Below are positions 15,798 to 23,103 of a DNA stretch of 23,103 nt, in pieces. The notes under the pieces were generated by a model. It ran no database searches, was not told the DNA's origin, and saw only the letters and a list, made by a program, of their open reading frames with translations. Numbering within the stretch: position 1 is the first letter of the stretch; each line of letters starts with the position of its first letter. The stretch is from Chloroflexota bacterium (GTDB lineage Bacteria; Chloroflexota; Anaerolineae; J102). The DNA is taken from positions 1 to 23,103 of the forward strand of contig JAADFV010000202.1 of assembly GCA_013152695.1 (NCBI GenBank), read 5' to 3'. The translations under genes were made by a program, and so were the position numbers.

Positions 15798-16643
15798 ATG
15801 CAATTACCGCAATCCCGCCTTGCTTCATCCTCACTTTCTGGTGAGGGAACTCGTACACACCTACGCAGCCAAAGCGCTGGCGGGGGCCATGTCTCCCACC
15901 AGCGCTTCTGGGAAATAGACGCGCTGCGCGGTATTGCCATCATTATGGTGGTGATCTACCATATAGCCTGGGATCTACGTGCCTTTGTTGGCTGGGATAT
16001 CAATCTCTATGATGGCTTTTGGCATTATTTCCAGCGCGTCACAGCCAGCACTTTTATCTTGCTGGTGGGGCTGTCCCTCACCCTGAGCTACCGGCGTGTA
16101 AGTCGCTTCCAGGCCGAGCACCGGGCACTTTTCCCCCAATACCTGCGGCGGGGACTCAAGATCATGGCTTGGGGGTTGCTGATTTCTGGAGTTACCTGGC
16201 TGGTCGTGCGCGAAAACTACGTACAGTTTGGTATTTTGCATTTCATCGGCCTTTCGATCTTGCTGGCCTATCCCTTGCTCCCTTACCGCACCCTCAATCT
16301 TGTCTTGGGGGTGCTCTTTTTGATGCTGGGCCCCGTCGTAGCGTCGGTACAGATCAACAGCGAGGCTTTGGTCTGGCTCGGATTACAGCCACCTGGCTAT
16401 GCCGCGGTCGATTACTTCCCCCTGGTTCCCTGGTTTGGCGTCGTGCTCATTGGCATTTTTCTGGGAAACTGGCTTTATACCGATCAAGGTCGGCGTTTTC
16501 CCTTGATCGACTGTTCCCGGACGCCGGGAGTCAATCTACTGGGGCGATTGGGGCAGAAAACCTTGTTCATTTACCTCGTCCACCAGCCCATTCTCATCTC
16601 CTTTCTGGTACTGGTCGGGCTCGCTGATTTGACGCCATTTTAG
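15798..16643 (+). CDS. DUF1624 / HGSNAT-like integral membrane protein
   Basis: This 281-aa multi-pass membrane protein is recognised by RFWEIDALRGIAIIMVVIYH (residues 36-55; conserved Asp41, LRG and His55), the signature of the heparan-alpha-glucosaminide N-acetyltransferase catalytic-like family, and by the VPWFGVVLIGIFLG and GRLGQKTLFIYLVHQPIL segments. Family members resemble membrane acyltransferases that move acetyl groups across the membrane; the substrate here is unknown. About 35 polar residues precede the first conserved motif. The ATG at 15798 has no clear ribosome binding site, so the start is uncertain, although no ATG, GTG or TTG lies between it and the conserved motif close to the fold. 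A strong inverted repeat (15872-15907) lies within this leader. It ends 21 nt from the convergent Acr3 gene. Confidence 0.82.
   Translation: MQLPQSRLASSSLSGEGTRTHLRSQSAGGGHVSHQRFWEIDALRGIAIIMVVIYHIAWDLRAFVGWDINLYDGFWHYFQRVTASTFILLVGLSLTLSYRRVSRFQAEHRALFPQYLRRGLKIMAWGLLISGVTWLVVRENYVQFGILHFIGLSILLAYPLLPYRTLNLVLGVLFLMLGPVVASVQINSEALVWLGLQPPGYAAVDYFPLVPWFGVVLIGIFLGNWLYTDQGRRFPLIDCSRTPGVNLLGRLGQKTLFIYLVHQPILISFLVLVGLADLTPF
15872..15907 (+). repeat. Strong inverted repeat in the 5' part of the DUF1624 gene
   Basis: AAGCGCTGG (15872-15880) and CCAGCGCTT (15899-15907) are perfect 9-bp arms around an 18-nt centre that itself allows a GGG/CCC pairing. The repeat lies about 75 nt after the assigned ATG, just before the conserved domain. 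It could act as a translational hairpin or be an inserted repeat element; the leader it encodes is poorly conserved in character. Confidence 0.5.
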
Positions 16644-16664
16644 GCTCGGGAAAAGAGAAACATT

Positions 16665-17732
16665 TCAGACAAAGTAGCGACGCTGGAAGACAAAGGCCAC
16701 GTTTACAAGGCCGATCATCACAGGCACCTCGATGAGGGGGCCGATGACGGCGGCAAAAGCAGCACCAGAGTTGATGCCAAACACGGCCACAGCAACAGCG
16801 ATGGCGAGCTCGAAGTTGTTGCTGGCCGCGGTGAAGGCGAGGGTGGTCGTTTTCGGGTAATCGGCACCGATCCGCCGTCCCATCCAGAAGCTGACGAGAA
16901 ACATGATGATAAAATAGAGGGTGAGAGGAATGGCGATGCGCACAACATCGAGGGGAATCTGCACGATGAGATTGCCTTTGAGGCTGAACATGACAACGAT
17001 GGTAAACAGCAAGGCAACCATGGTGAGACGACCGATACGGGACACAAATTTATCATCGTACCAGGCTGCACCCTTGCGGCGGCGCAGAAAATGACGGGTG
17101 GCAAATCCGGCGATCATGGGGATGCCCAGGTAGATGAAGACACTTTTGGCAATCTCGCCGATGCCGATGCGTACCACCGCACTCTCCAGCCCCAGGATAT
17201 CCGGTAGCACGGTGATGAATACCCAGGCATAAAGGCTATAAAAAAGCACCTGGAAAATGCTATTGAAGGCCACTAAACCCGCCGCGTACTCCGTATCCCC
17301 ATCTGCCAACGCGTTCCAGACGATGACCATAGCAATACAGCGGGCAAGGCCGATAAGAATAAGCCCCACCATGTATTCGGGATAATTATGCAGAAAGATC
17401 ACGGCCAGGAGGAACATGAGAACAGGGCCGATGAGCCAATTCTGCAAGAGTGAAAAACTCAAGATTTTGGTATCGCGGAAGACCTCGGATAACTCCTCAT
17501 ATTTCACCTTGGCAAAGGGCGGGTACATCATCAAAATCAGGCCGACGGCAATGAGGATATTGGTTGTCCCAACTTGAAATTGGCCGATAAATGCTTCGAC
17601 ACCGGGAATGAAATAGCCCAGAGCAACGCCCAGGGCCATCGCCAGAAAAATCCATAAGGTGAGAAAACGGTCGAGGAGAGAAAGCTGTTTCGTAGGTCGA
17701 ACAGGGGCGGTCACGGTAGCCGTTTCGGTCAT
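16665..17732 (-). CDS. acr3: Acr3-family arsenite efflux transporter
   Basis: This 355-aa inner-membrane protein has about ten hydrophobic segments. The diagnostic Acr3 motifs are [19 protein letters not shown] (Cys132) and [17 protein letters not shown] (Glu308), followed by [18 protein letters not shown]. The Cys and Glu correspond to the residues shown to be essential in characterised Acr3 proteins. It exports arsenite, As(III), using the proton gradient. GAGG precedes the ATG by about 8 nt. No ArsR repressor or arsenate reductase gene lies beside it, which is unusual, since Acr3 genes usually sit in ars operons. The 137-bp upstream gap holds an AT-rich stretch and a CCCGATCGGG palindrome (17859-17868) that could hold its promoter and operator. 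The call is very secure. Confidence 0.95.
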   Translation of the reverse strand: MTETATVTAPVRPTKQLSLLDRFLTLWIFLAMALGVALGYFIPGVEAFIGQFQVGTTNILIAVGLILMMYPPFAKVKYEELSEVFRDTKILSFSLLQNWLIGPVLMFLLAVIFLHNYPEYMVGLILIGLARCIAMVIVWNALADGDTEYAAGLVAFNSIFQVLFYSLYAWVFITVLPDILGLESAVVRIGIGEIAKSVFIYLGIPMIAGFATRHFLRRRKGAAWYDDKFVSRIGRLTMVALLFTIVVMFSLKGNLIVQIPLDVVRIAIPLTLYFIIMFLVSFWMGRRIGADYPKTTTLAFTAASNNFELAIAVAVAVFGINSGAAFAAVIGPLIEVPVMIGLVNVAFVFQRRYFV

Positions 17733-17869
17733 GGTCAGAGCCTCTGAGGTGTTTCGTGATGCGTGTTGGTGTAATGGATTGGCGTAGAAATGAGGTCGTT
17801 GCTTCAGAGTTTGCCCCGAGTCTGGCGTTTTGGCAAATAAAATATGCTACTTTTGCATCCCGATCGGGC

Positions 17870-19180
17870 TTAGCGAGGCATTCGCAAGTGCAGCAGGGCA
17901 CGTTTGCTAAAGATAAACTCGGCAACAATGACGACCAAATAAAAAATACCGATTTGGATCAGGCTTTGCGGTTCTTTTTGCCACAAATAGGCGATTAGCA
18001 CAACTAATGAAGCAGCGGCCAGGACGAGTCCCAGAGCAGGTGCCCCTCGATTGGCTCGAATAACTTTGCTTAAACGGATAGCCGAGAGATTGATTGCCAC
18101 AAATATCAAGAGAAAAGTTGCACTGGCAAACGAAGAAATGATGGTGAGATCGGCAATATTGACGAAAATAAGGGTAACAGCCGAAATCACTAAGAGGCTC
18201 ACCCAAGGAATCTCTTTCGTACGTTCGAGGGAGCTAAACACCTTGGGCAAATCTTCGTCCTGGGCCATTACCAGGCCCAAACGGGCTGTGCCAAACATCG
18301 TGGCATTGATGGCAGAGGAGGTGGAGAGGAGGGCGCCCAAACCGATGAGAAGAAAACCGAGTTCTCCCAAGGCGGGGCGGGCCGCAACTGCCAGGGCATA
18401 TTCCTTGTATTTGCTAATCTCTGCTGCCGTAAGATTGCCTACAGCCACTAAAGCAACAAAAACATAAATGATGATGGTGATGATCACGGAGATAAAAATG
18501 GCCCGTCCCAGATCCTTCTCAGGTGATTCCATTTCATTCATGGCGTTGGGGATGAGCTCGAAGCCCTCGTAGGCGACGAAAATCAAGGCCGCCCCCACGA
18601 TAAGGCCGGAAGCACCGTTGTTGAATAACGGCAAGAGATGGTCGGACTTAATCGTCATAAGACCGGCGATGGTAAACAGCGCCAAAATGGCTACTTTTAC
18701 CCCCACCAGAATGAGCTCTGTCCGGCCTGAGGCCTTGACCCCGTAGAGATTGATGCCGAGAAAGATCAACAAGACAGCAGTTGCCAAGATGTGATGCATG
18801 AACGGTGTGTTTCCCCCGAATTTCCCCAGCATAGCAGCGCCATAAACCCCGAAGGTGTAGGCATACAGTCCCATGGTACCGATGTAACCTACCAGAAGCA
18901 GCCAGCCCCCCAAGCCGGCAATGTTCTTTTGTTTGAATGCCCGCTCCAAATAAGTAAAACTGCCGCCATCAGAGTGGTAATGCAAGCCCAGTTTGGTATA
19001 CGAGTAGCCGGTCAAAAGCGCAATGAGGCCGCCGAAAGCAAAGGCGATCGGAGCGGCGTGCCCAGAAAGGGCGGCGGAAAGTCCCAGGACCGAGAATATT
19101 CCGCCGCCCACCATACCGCCTACACCCAGAGCAATAAGCTCAATCAAACTCAGTTTTTCCGAAGATGCTTTATCCGTCAT
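17870..19180 (-). CDS. APC-family amino acid/polyamine-type permease
   Basis: This is a 436-aa protein with about twelve transmembrane helices. The N-terminal unwound-helix motif GVGGMVGGGIFSVLGL, the following GGLIALLTGYSYTKLGLHYHSDGGSFTYLERAF and the VAYEGFELIPNAMNEMESPEKDLGRAIFIS segment are typical of the APC superfamily (sodium- or proton-coupled amino acid transport). The substrate cannot be read from sequence. The ATG at 19180 is preferred: GAGGAA lies about 12 nt upstream, whereas the ATG at 19201, seven codons earlier, has no ribosome binding site. It follows the P-type ATPase gene by 73 nt on the same strand, so co-transcription is possible. Confidence 0.92.
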   Translation of the reverse strand: MTDKASSEKLSLIELIALGVGGMVGGGIFSVLGLSAALSGHAAPIAFAFGGLIALLTGYSYTKLGLHYHSDGGSFTYLERAFKQKNIAGLGGWLLLVGYIGTMGLYAYTFGVYGAAMLGKFGGNTPFMHHILATAVLLIFLGINLYGVKASGRTELILVGVKVAILALFTIAGLMTIKSDHLLPLFNNGASGLIVGAALIFVAYEGFELIPNAMNEMESPEKDLGRAIFISVIITIIIYVFVALVAVGNLTAAEISKYKEYALAVAARPALGELGFLLIGLGALLSTSSAINATMFGTARLGLVMAQDEDLPKVFSSLERTKEIPWVSLLVISAVTLIFVNIADLTIISSFASATFLLIFVAINLSAIRLSKVIRANRGAPALGLVLAAASLVVLIAYLWQKEPQSLIQIGIFYLVVIVAEFIFSKRALLHLRMPR

Positions 19181-19253
19181 GGGGTGATCTTTTCCTCGCA
19201 TTGTGGGTAGGGTGTAAGCGATATGGCTTTATGTTGTTGGTGTTGTACGTTTC

Positions 19254-21896
19254 TTAAACCAATTCTCGAAGGGCGCCGCCCACGGTTGTGCTCTTCAGGT
19301 AGGCCTGACCACGGCGACTTCGCAGCCACTTTAAGGTCAGCATCTTCATGGCATCGTTAAAGACGAACCAGAGCAGAGCGTAAGCCCACATCAGCAGAGC
19401 CCATTTCCAGCCGATGGATACCATGAACCAGCCATAAACTGCGAACAAGGTGCCCAGGATACGGGTGCTGAACGTTGCGCCGAAGAGCGTCCAGGATGGA
19501 TGGGGCTTTTTCCAGAACCAGGTGTCGATACGAGTATTGTAGATGGTGCCATGCCCGGCGATAACCAGCTTGGCAAACAAGAGGGACTGGATGACAGCGG
19601 TGGAGAAATGTAGCTCTTCGAGGAGGAAGAAGAGGAAGAAGGAAGAGAGGAGACCGGCAATGCCCAGTACTGTGGAGATGGCGAGCATTTCTTTCATGTT
19701 CCAGCGCACCGGCTTGGTGTCGACTTTGGTGTTGTCGTAGGCGATGGTCATGATGGGGATATCATTGAGCAGCGCCAGAATGATGATCATCAAAGCGGTG
19801 ATAGGATAGAAGTGGAAGACGACAATACTGAGGGTCATGAAGAAGATGATACGAATGGTTTCTGCCACACGGAAGGTGGTATAGCTCTTCATGCGCTCGA
19901 AGATGGTCCGTGAGAGTTTGATCGCATCGTTGATGACGCCCAGACCCGGCGTGGTGAGGATGATATCGGAAGCGGAACGGGCGGCGTCGGTGGCATTGGC
20001 CACGGCGATACCACAGTCGGCTTTTTTCAGGGCGGGAGCATCATTGACCCCGTCGCCGGTCATGGCCACGATGTGATTGGCCTTTTGCAAGGATTTGACG
20101 ATGAGGAACTTGTCCTCAGGAACGACCTCGGCAAAGATTTCAGTTTCTTCGATTTTGGCGATGATATCAGATTCGTGGGCGCTAATCAAGCCCTTGCTGA
20201 GAGCACTGGCGTCGAATACTGATTCGACTTCTTGCACAACTTCCTGGGCGAATTGTTGTGCTGCTTCCTCATCCGCATTGGGGTAGAGCTTGGCATAAAT
20301 GGCCTTGGAGAGGATCGAAGTGAGAAGAACGACGCCTTCGTCCTGGCTTGTGTGTAGCTCTCTGGCGCGCATGGCGGGGCCCGTCAGTCCCAGGATGAGA
20401 CCGATTTCTTTAGCAATGGCGATATTGTCGCCGGTGATCATCTTCACACGCACGCCGTGCTGGTGCAAATCTTCGATCACGGCCTTGGAATCGGTTCGAG
20501 GCGGATCCAAGAGGGGAATAAGACCGATGAGGTCTACCTCGTCATCCCTCTTTTTGGCTACGGCGATGGTGCGATAGCCTTTGCTGGCATACGAGTCTAC
20601 GATGTCGGTGAGTTTTTGCACCTCGTCGTCCGGCAAATTAGCTAAATCAATCACCACTTGCGGGGCACCTTTGATGGCCGTGAAGTGCTCATCACCCTTC
20701 TCGATTTCGGCTTCGGTGCGCTTACGAATGGGATCAAAGGGGATGAAATGCTTTTGCTGGTATGATTTCCAGTCCTGATCCGGGTATTTTTGGTTCATGT
20801 AGTCAAAAATTGCCAGATCGATGGGGTCCTTGTTTTCTAGTTTCGATGCCAGAACGCCTACCAGCAGCAATTCTTGCTCGCTATGCCCGTTAAAGACCGT
20901 CGGTTTGGTGACCTGGAGTTTGTTGAGGGTCAGGGTACCGGTTTTGTCGCTACACAGGGTATCCACGCCTGCCAGCTCCTCGATAGCTACCAGGCGGCTG
21001 ACAATCGCCTGCTTTTTGGCGAGGTCCAGGGCGCCGACTGCCATCACAACCGAAAGGACAGCCGGCATAGCCACAGGAATGGCTGCCACTGTCAGCACCA
21101 GGGCGTAGCGGATCAGTTCCAGGATGTCTTCTTGCCGGAACATACCGACCATGATAATGATTAGCACCAAAGACACGGTCAGCAAGATCAAATAGTCACC
21201 GACGAGGATGACCATTTTCTGGAAATGGCTGGTCTCTTCGCGTTGTGCTAGCGCCACCAGGGAAACGACCTGGGTGAAGTTGGTGTTCATGCCCGTGTTG
21301 ACGACGACCGCCAGGATTTCACCTTGCTTGACCACCGTGTTGGAGTAAGCAACGTCACCCGGTTTTTTATTGACGGGCAGCGACTCACCGGTCAGGGCGG
21401 ACTGATCGACCTGAATGTAGTCGCCATCCAACAGTTGCACATCGGCAGGGACGATATCGCCGATCTTCAGTTTGATGATATCGCCTGGGACCAGCTCTCT
21501 GGCCGGAATTGTCTTGAATTCGCCGTTGCGCAGAACGATAGTCTGTTGCGTTATCTTCTGCTTTAAAGATTTCAACGCATTTAAGGCGCGTCCCTCTTGA
21601 TAGAAATCGAGAAAGGCATTGACAAACAACATGATGAGAATGATGATGAAATCTTCCCACTTTCGCACGACGGCAGAAAGAATAGCGGCGATTTCGATCA
21701 TCCAGGGAATAGGCCCCCAAAAACGACGAAAGATACGGTGCCATAGGGGCTCTTCCTTTTCTTCGATCTCATTGGTACCATACTGCTGTAGGCGCTTTTG
21801 TACCTCAGCATCACTCAAACCCTGCTGGCGATCGACACCCAATTCTTTGAGTGTATCCGCAGGTTTTTGATTTTTATAGGCATCAGTCTTTTTCAT
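19254..21896 (-). CDS. P3A-type plasma-membrane proton-pumping ATPase
   Basis: This 880-aa P-type ATPase has the N-terminal cation-ATPase region, the actuator motif TGES (169-172), the transmembrane-4 motif IPVAMP (about 273-278), the phosphorylation motif DKTGTLT (Asp317), MITGDN, and the hinge MTGDGVNDAPALKKADCGIAV. The membrane segment LLNDIPIMTIAYDN carries the Asp that corresponds to the proton-carrying Asp of plant and fungal H+-ATPases, and there is no heavy-metal-binding N-terminus, so a proton pump (P3A) is the best reading. It lacks the long C-terminal autoinhibitory domain of plant pumps. ATP hydrolysis would export protons and support transport through the SulP and Acr3 neighbours. 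AGGAGAG lies directly before the ATG. The call is very secure for P3A. Confidence 0.95.
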   Translation of the reverse strand: MKKTDAYKNQKPADTLKELGVDRQQGLSDAEVQKRLQQYGTNEIEEKEEPLWHRIFRRFWGPIPWMIEIAAILSAVVRKWEDFIIILIMLFVNAFLDFYQEGRALNALKSLKQKITQQTIVLRNGEFKTIPARELVPGDIIKLKIGDIVPADVQLLDGDYIQVDQSALTGESLPVNKKPGDVAYSNTVVKQGEILAVVVNTGMNTNFTQVVSLVALAQREETSHFQKMVILVGDYLILLTVSLVLIIIMVGMFRQEDILELIRYALVLTVAAIPVAMPAVLSVVMAVGALDLAKKQAIVSRLVAIEELAGVDTLCSDKTGTLTLNKLQVTKPTVFNGHSEQELLLVGVLASKLENKDPIDLAIFDYMNQKYPDQDWKSYQQKHFIPFDPIRKRTEAEIEKGDEHFTAIKGAPQVVIDLANLPDDEVQKLTDIVDSYASKGYRTIAVAKKRDDEVDLIGLIPLLDPPRTDSKAVIEDLHQHGVRVKMITGDNIAIAKEIGLILGLTGPAMRARELHTSQDEGVVLLTSILSKAIYAKLYPNADEEAAQQFAQEVVQEVESVFDASALSKGLISAHESDIIAKIEETEIFAEVVPEDKFLIVKSLQKANHIVAMTGDGVNDAPALKKADCGIAVANATDAARSASDIILTTPGLGVINDAIKLSRTIFERMKSYTTFRVAETIRIIFFMTLSIVVFHFYPITALMIIILALLNDIPIMTIAYDNTKVDTKPVRWNMKEMLAISTVLGIAGLLSSFFLFFLLEELHFSTAVIQSLLFAKLVIAGHGTIYNTRIDTWFWKKPHPSWTLFGATFSTRILGTLFAVYGWFMVSIGWKWALLMWAYALLWFVFNDAMKMLTLKWLRSRRGQAYLKSTTVGGALRELV

Positions 21897-21955
21897 AATA
21901 CTCTCCTATTATGTCAGAATTGCCTTTATTTTCCCACGAGATACCCATTAAAGCA

Positions 21956-21969
21956 GTGACTAAAGTCAC
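21956..21969. promoter_or_regulatory. Short inverted repeat between the SulP and H+-ATPase genes, possible operator
   Basis: GTGACT-AA-AGTCAC is a perfect inverted repeat (6-bp arms, 2-nt centre) in the 95-bp gap, about 60 nt before the ATPase start. It has the size and symmetry of a dimeric regulator site. It could also serve as a weak hairpin after the SulP stop, but no T run follows it. Confidence 0.35.
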
Positions 21970-21991
21970 GAGAAGGTGCGATTTCCCCTCA

Positions 21992-23103
21992 TTATTGTTT
22001 CTCGAAAGCTTGTACCGCGGCCTTGACCGATTTGAAACAGTGGTGCGGGCCGATGATGGCAATCACCTCCATGCGAAGTAGTTTGTCGAATACGGGGTCT
22101 TTCACCTGGGCCAGCCAGAGGTTGATGCCCTGTTTTGCCAGGCTGATATGGAGCTTTTTCAGAGCATCTGCGCCGGTGATGTCGACATCATTGATGGTCT
22201 CGGCATCGATCAGGACCACTTGCACAGGTTCTTTGGCACGCGCGACCTCACGTTTGGCCATGGCAACAAAGTAGCGACTGTCGGGAAAGGTCAACTGGGC
22301 ATCGATGCGAAAGATGAGGAGGCCGGGGTAGGTCTTTGCTTCAGGGTGGCGGGCGATATCACGGAAGGTACAATCATCATGCATCTGGCCCAAGACAGCG
22401 ACGCCGGGATGCGCAGAGCGCCAGATCAAGACCAGCAACGACATCCCCACCCCTAAACCTACACCGGGCAAGATACCAAGGATGAGCACACCGAACAGGG
22501 CCACCAGTCCCAGCCCCAGTTCGATGGGGTTGTAGCGCCAGAAGCGGACTAATTTTGCCGTCTGATCCAGGTCGATCATAGCGGCGACGACAATCGCCGC
22601 CAGGGTGGCGTGGGGCAAATTGGCCAGCAACGGCATGAGAAAACGCAGTGTCAGCAGCACCAGCAATCCGGTGAAGACATAAGCAATCTGAGTCTTACCG
22701 CCGGCATCCATCGCCACCGAGGTCTTGGACAAACTGCCGACGGCGACAAAGCCTCCGCTCATACCCGCTCCCAGGTTCGAGGCCCCCAAAGCGATAAGCT
22801 CCTGATCGGGATCCGCGTCCCCACCATCTTTCAAGGCTGCTCCTTCATCCGCCCCCAGCGTCTCGATGTAGCCCAGGAGGAGAATGGCCAGGGCGCCGGG
22901 AATGAGGTTGAGGTATTGCTTGATGCTCACCTGCGGCCAATGCAACGTCGGCAAAGAAGTGGAGACTCCCCCCACCAATTTGACGCCCGCCTGCTCCAAT
23001 CCAGCAAAGGTGACAATGAGAATGGCAAGGACGACAACGAGCAAGGCTGCGGGCCAGTGCGGAGCCAGTCGTTTGAGAAGCAAGAGCAGTGCCAGGCTCC
23101 CCA
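21992..23103 (-). CDS. SulP-family anion transporter with STAS domain (N-terminus beyond window)
   Basis: The frame stays open to the window edge, giving 369 C-terminal residues of a protein that is normally about 550-580 aa. The membrane part has SulP features: AILLLGYIETLGADEGAALKDG, DPDQELIALGASNLGAGMSGGF, and VGSLSKTSVAMDAGGKTQ. The last about 120 residues are a STAS domain (FRIDAQLTFPDSRYF, then DAETINDVDITGADALKKL), which regulates transport in this family. SulP proteins move sulfate, bicarbonate or other anions, usually coupled to protons or sodium; the substrate is not readable. A TTG at 23083 could be taken as a start, but the frame continues hydrophobic beyond it, so the gene is simply cut. 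It precedes the proton ATPase gene on the same strand. Confidence 0.93.
   Translation of the reverse strand, partial: GSLALLLLLKRLAPHWPAALLVVVLAILIVTFAGLEQAGVKLVGGVSTSLPTLHWPQVSIKQYLNLIPGALAILLLGYIETLGADEGAALKDGGDADPDQELIALGASNLGAGMSGGFVAVGSLSKTSVAMDAGGKTQIAYVFTGLLVLLTLRFLMPLLANLPHATLAAIVVAAMIDLDQTAKLVRFWRYNPIELGLGLVALFGVLILGILPGVGLGVGMSLLVLIWRSAHPGVAVLGQMHDDCTFRDIARHPEAKTYPGLLIFRIDAQLTFPDSRYFVAMAKREVARAKEPVQVVLIDAETINDVDITGADALKKLHISLAKQGINLWLAQVKDPVFDKLLRMEVIAIIGPHHCFKSVKAAVQAFEKQ

Overview
The window looks like bacterial chromosome of moderately high GC. It most resembles Chloroflexota (Anaerolineae/Ardenticatenia-like). This assignment is an inference from the Pro/Thr-rich 'TATPLPPTPT' stalk of the first membrane protein, the very large tubulin-like, vWA and kinase proteins, and the codon use. 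There are no rRNA or tRNA genes, no insertion sequences and no CRISPR array.

Region 1 (1-13,820, minus strand) is one long, tightly packed operon. Read in transcription order it encodes: an exported and membrane-anchored von Willebrand A protein (1136 aa); a large tubulin/FtsZ-like protein with an intact nucleotide-loop signature (1150 aa); a second protein with the same N-terminal layout but a degenerate loop (907 aa); an atypical protein kinase fused to about 900 residues of helical, TPR-like sequence (1265 aa); and a single-pass membrane protein with a Pro/Thr-rich stalk, cut by the window edge. The last four genes overlap or are 2 nt apart, so they are probably co-translated. The set reads as an envelope sensor or adhesin (vWA) linked to a cytoplasmic tubulin-like pair under kinase control. 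It recalls FtsZ-like/vWA neighbourhoods proposed in the literature to act in membrane remodelling, with a kinase and a pseudo-tubulin added.

Region 2 (13,821-14,879) holds an orphan HicB-type antitoxin gene, a probable terminator separating it from the vWA operon, and about 660 bp without a convincing gene. That stretch carries several inverted repeats and a five-copy octamer repeat.

Region 3 (14,880-16,643, plus strand) encodes a small membrane SHOCT protein, a DUF411 lipoprotein and a DUF1624/HGSNAT-like membrane acyltransferase. The DUF411 reading frame is interrupted only by an in-frame TGA, exactly at the first Cys of its metal/redox motif. This is a candidate selenocysteine codon and one of the two most notable observations in the window.

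Region 4 (16,665-23,103, minus strand) is a set of transporters: an Acr3 arsenite exporter, an APC-family permease, a P3A-type proton-pumping ATPase and the C-terminal two-thirds of a SulP/STAS anion transporter. Together they suggest a pH, ion and metalloid homeostasis locus.
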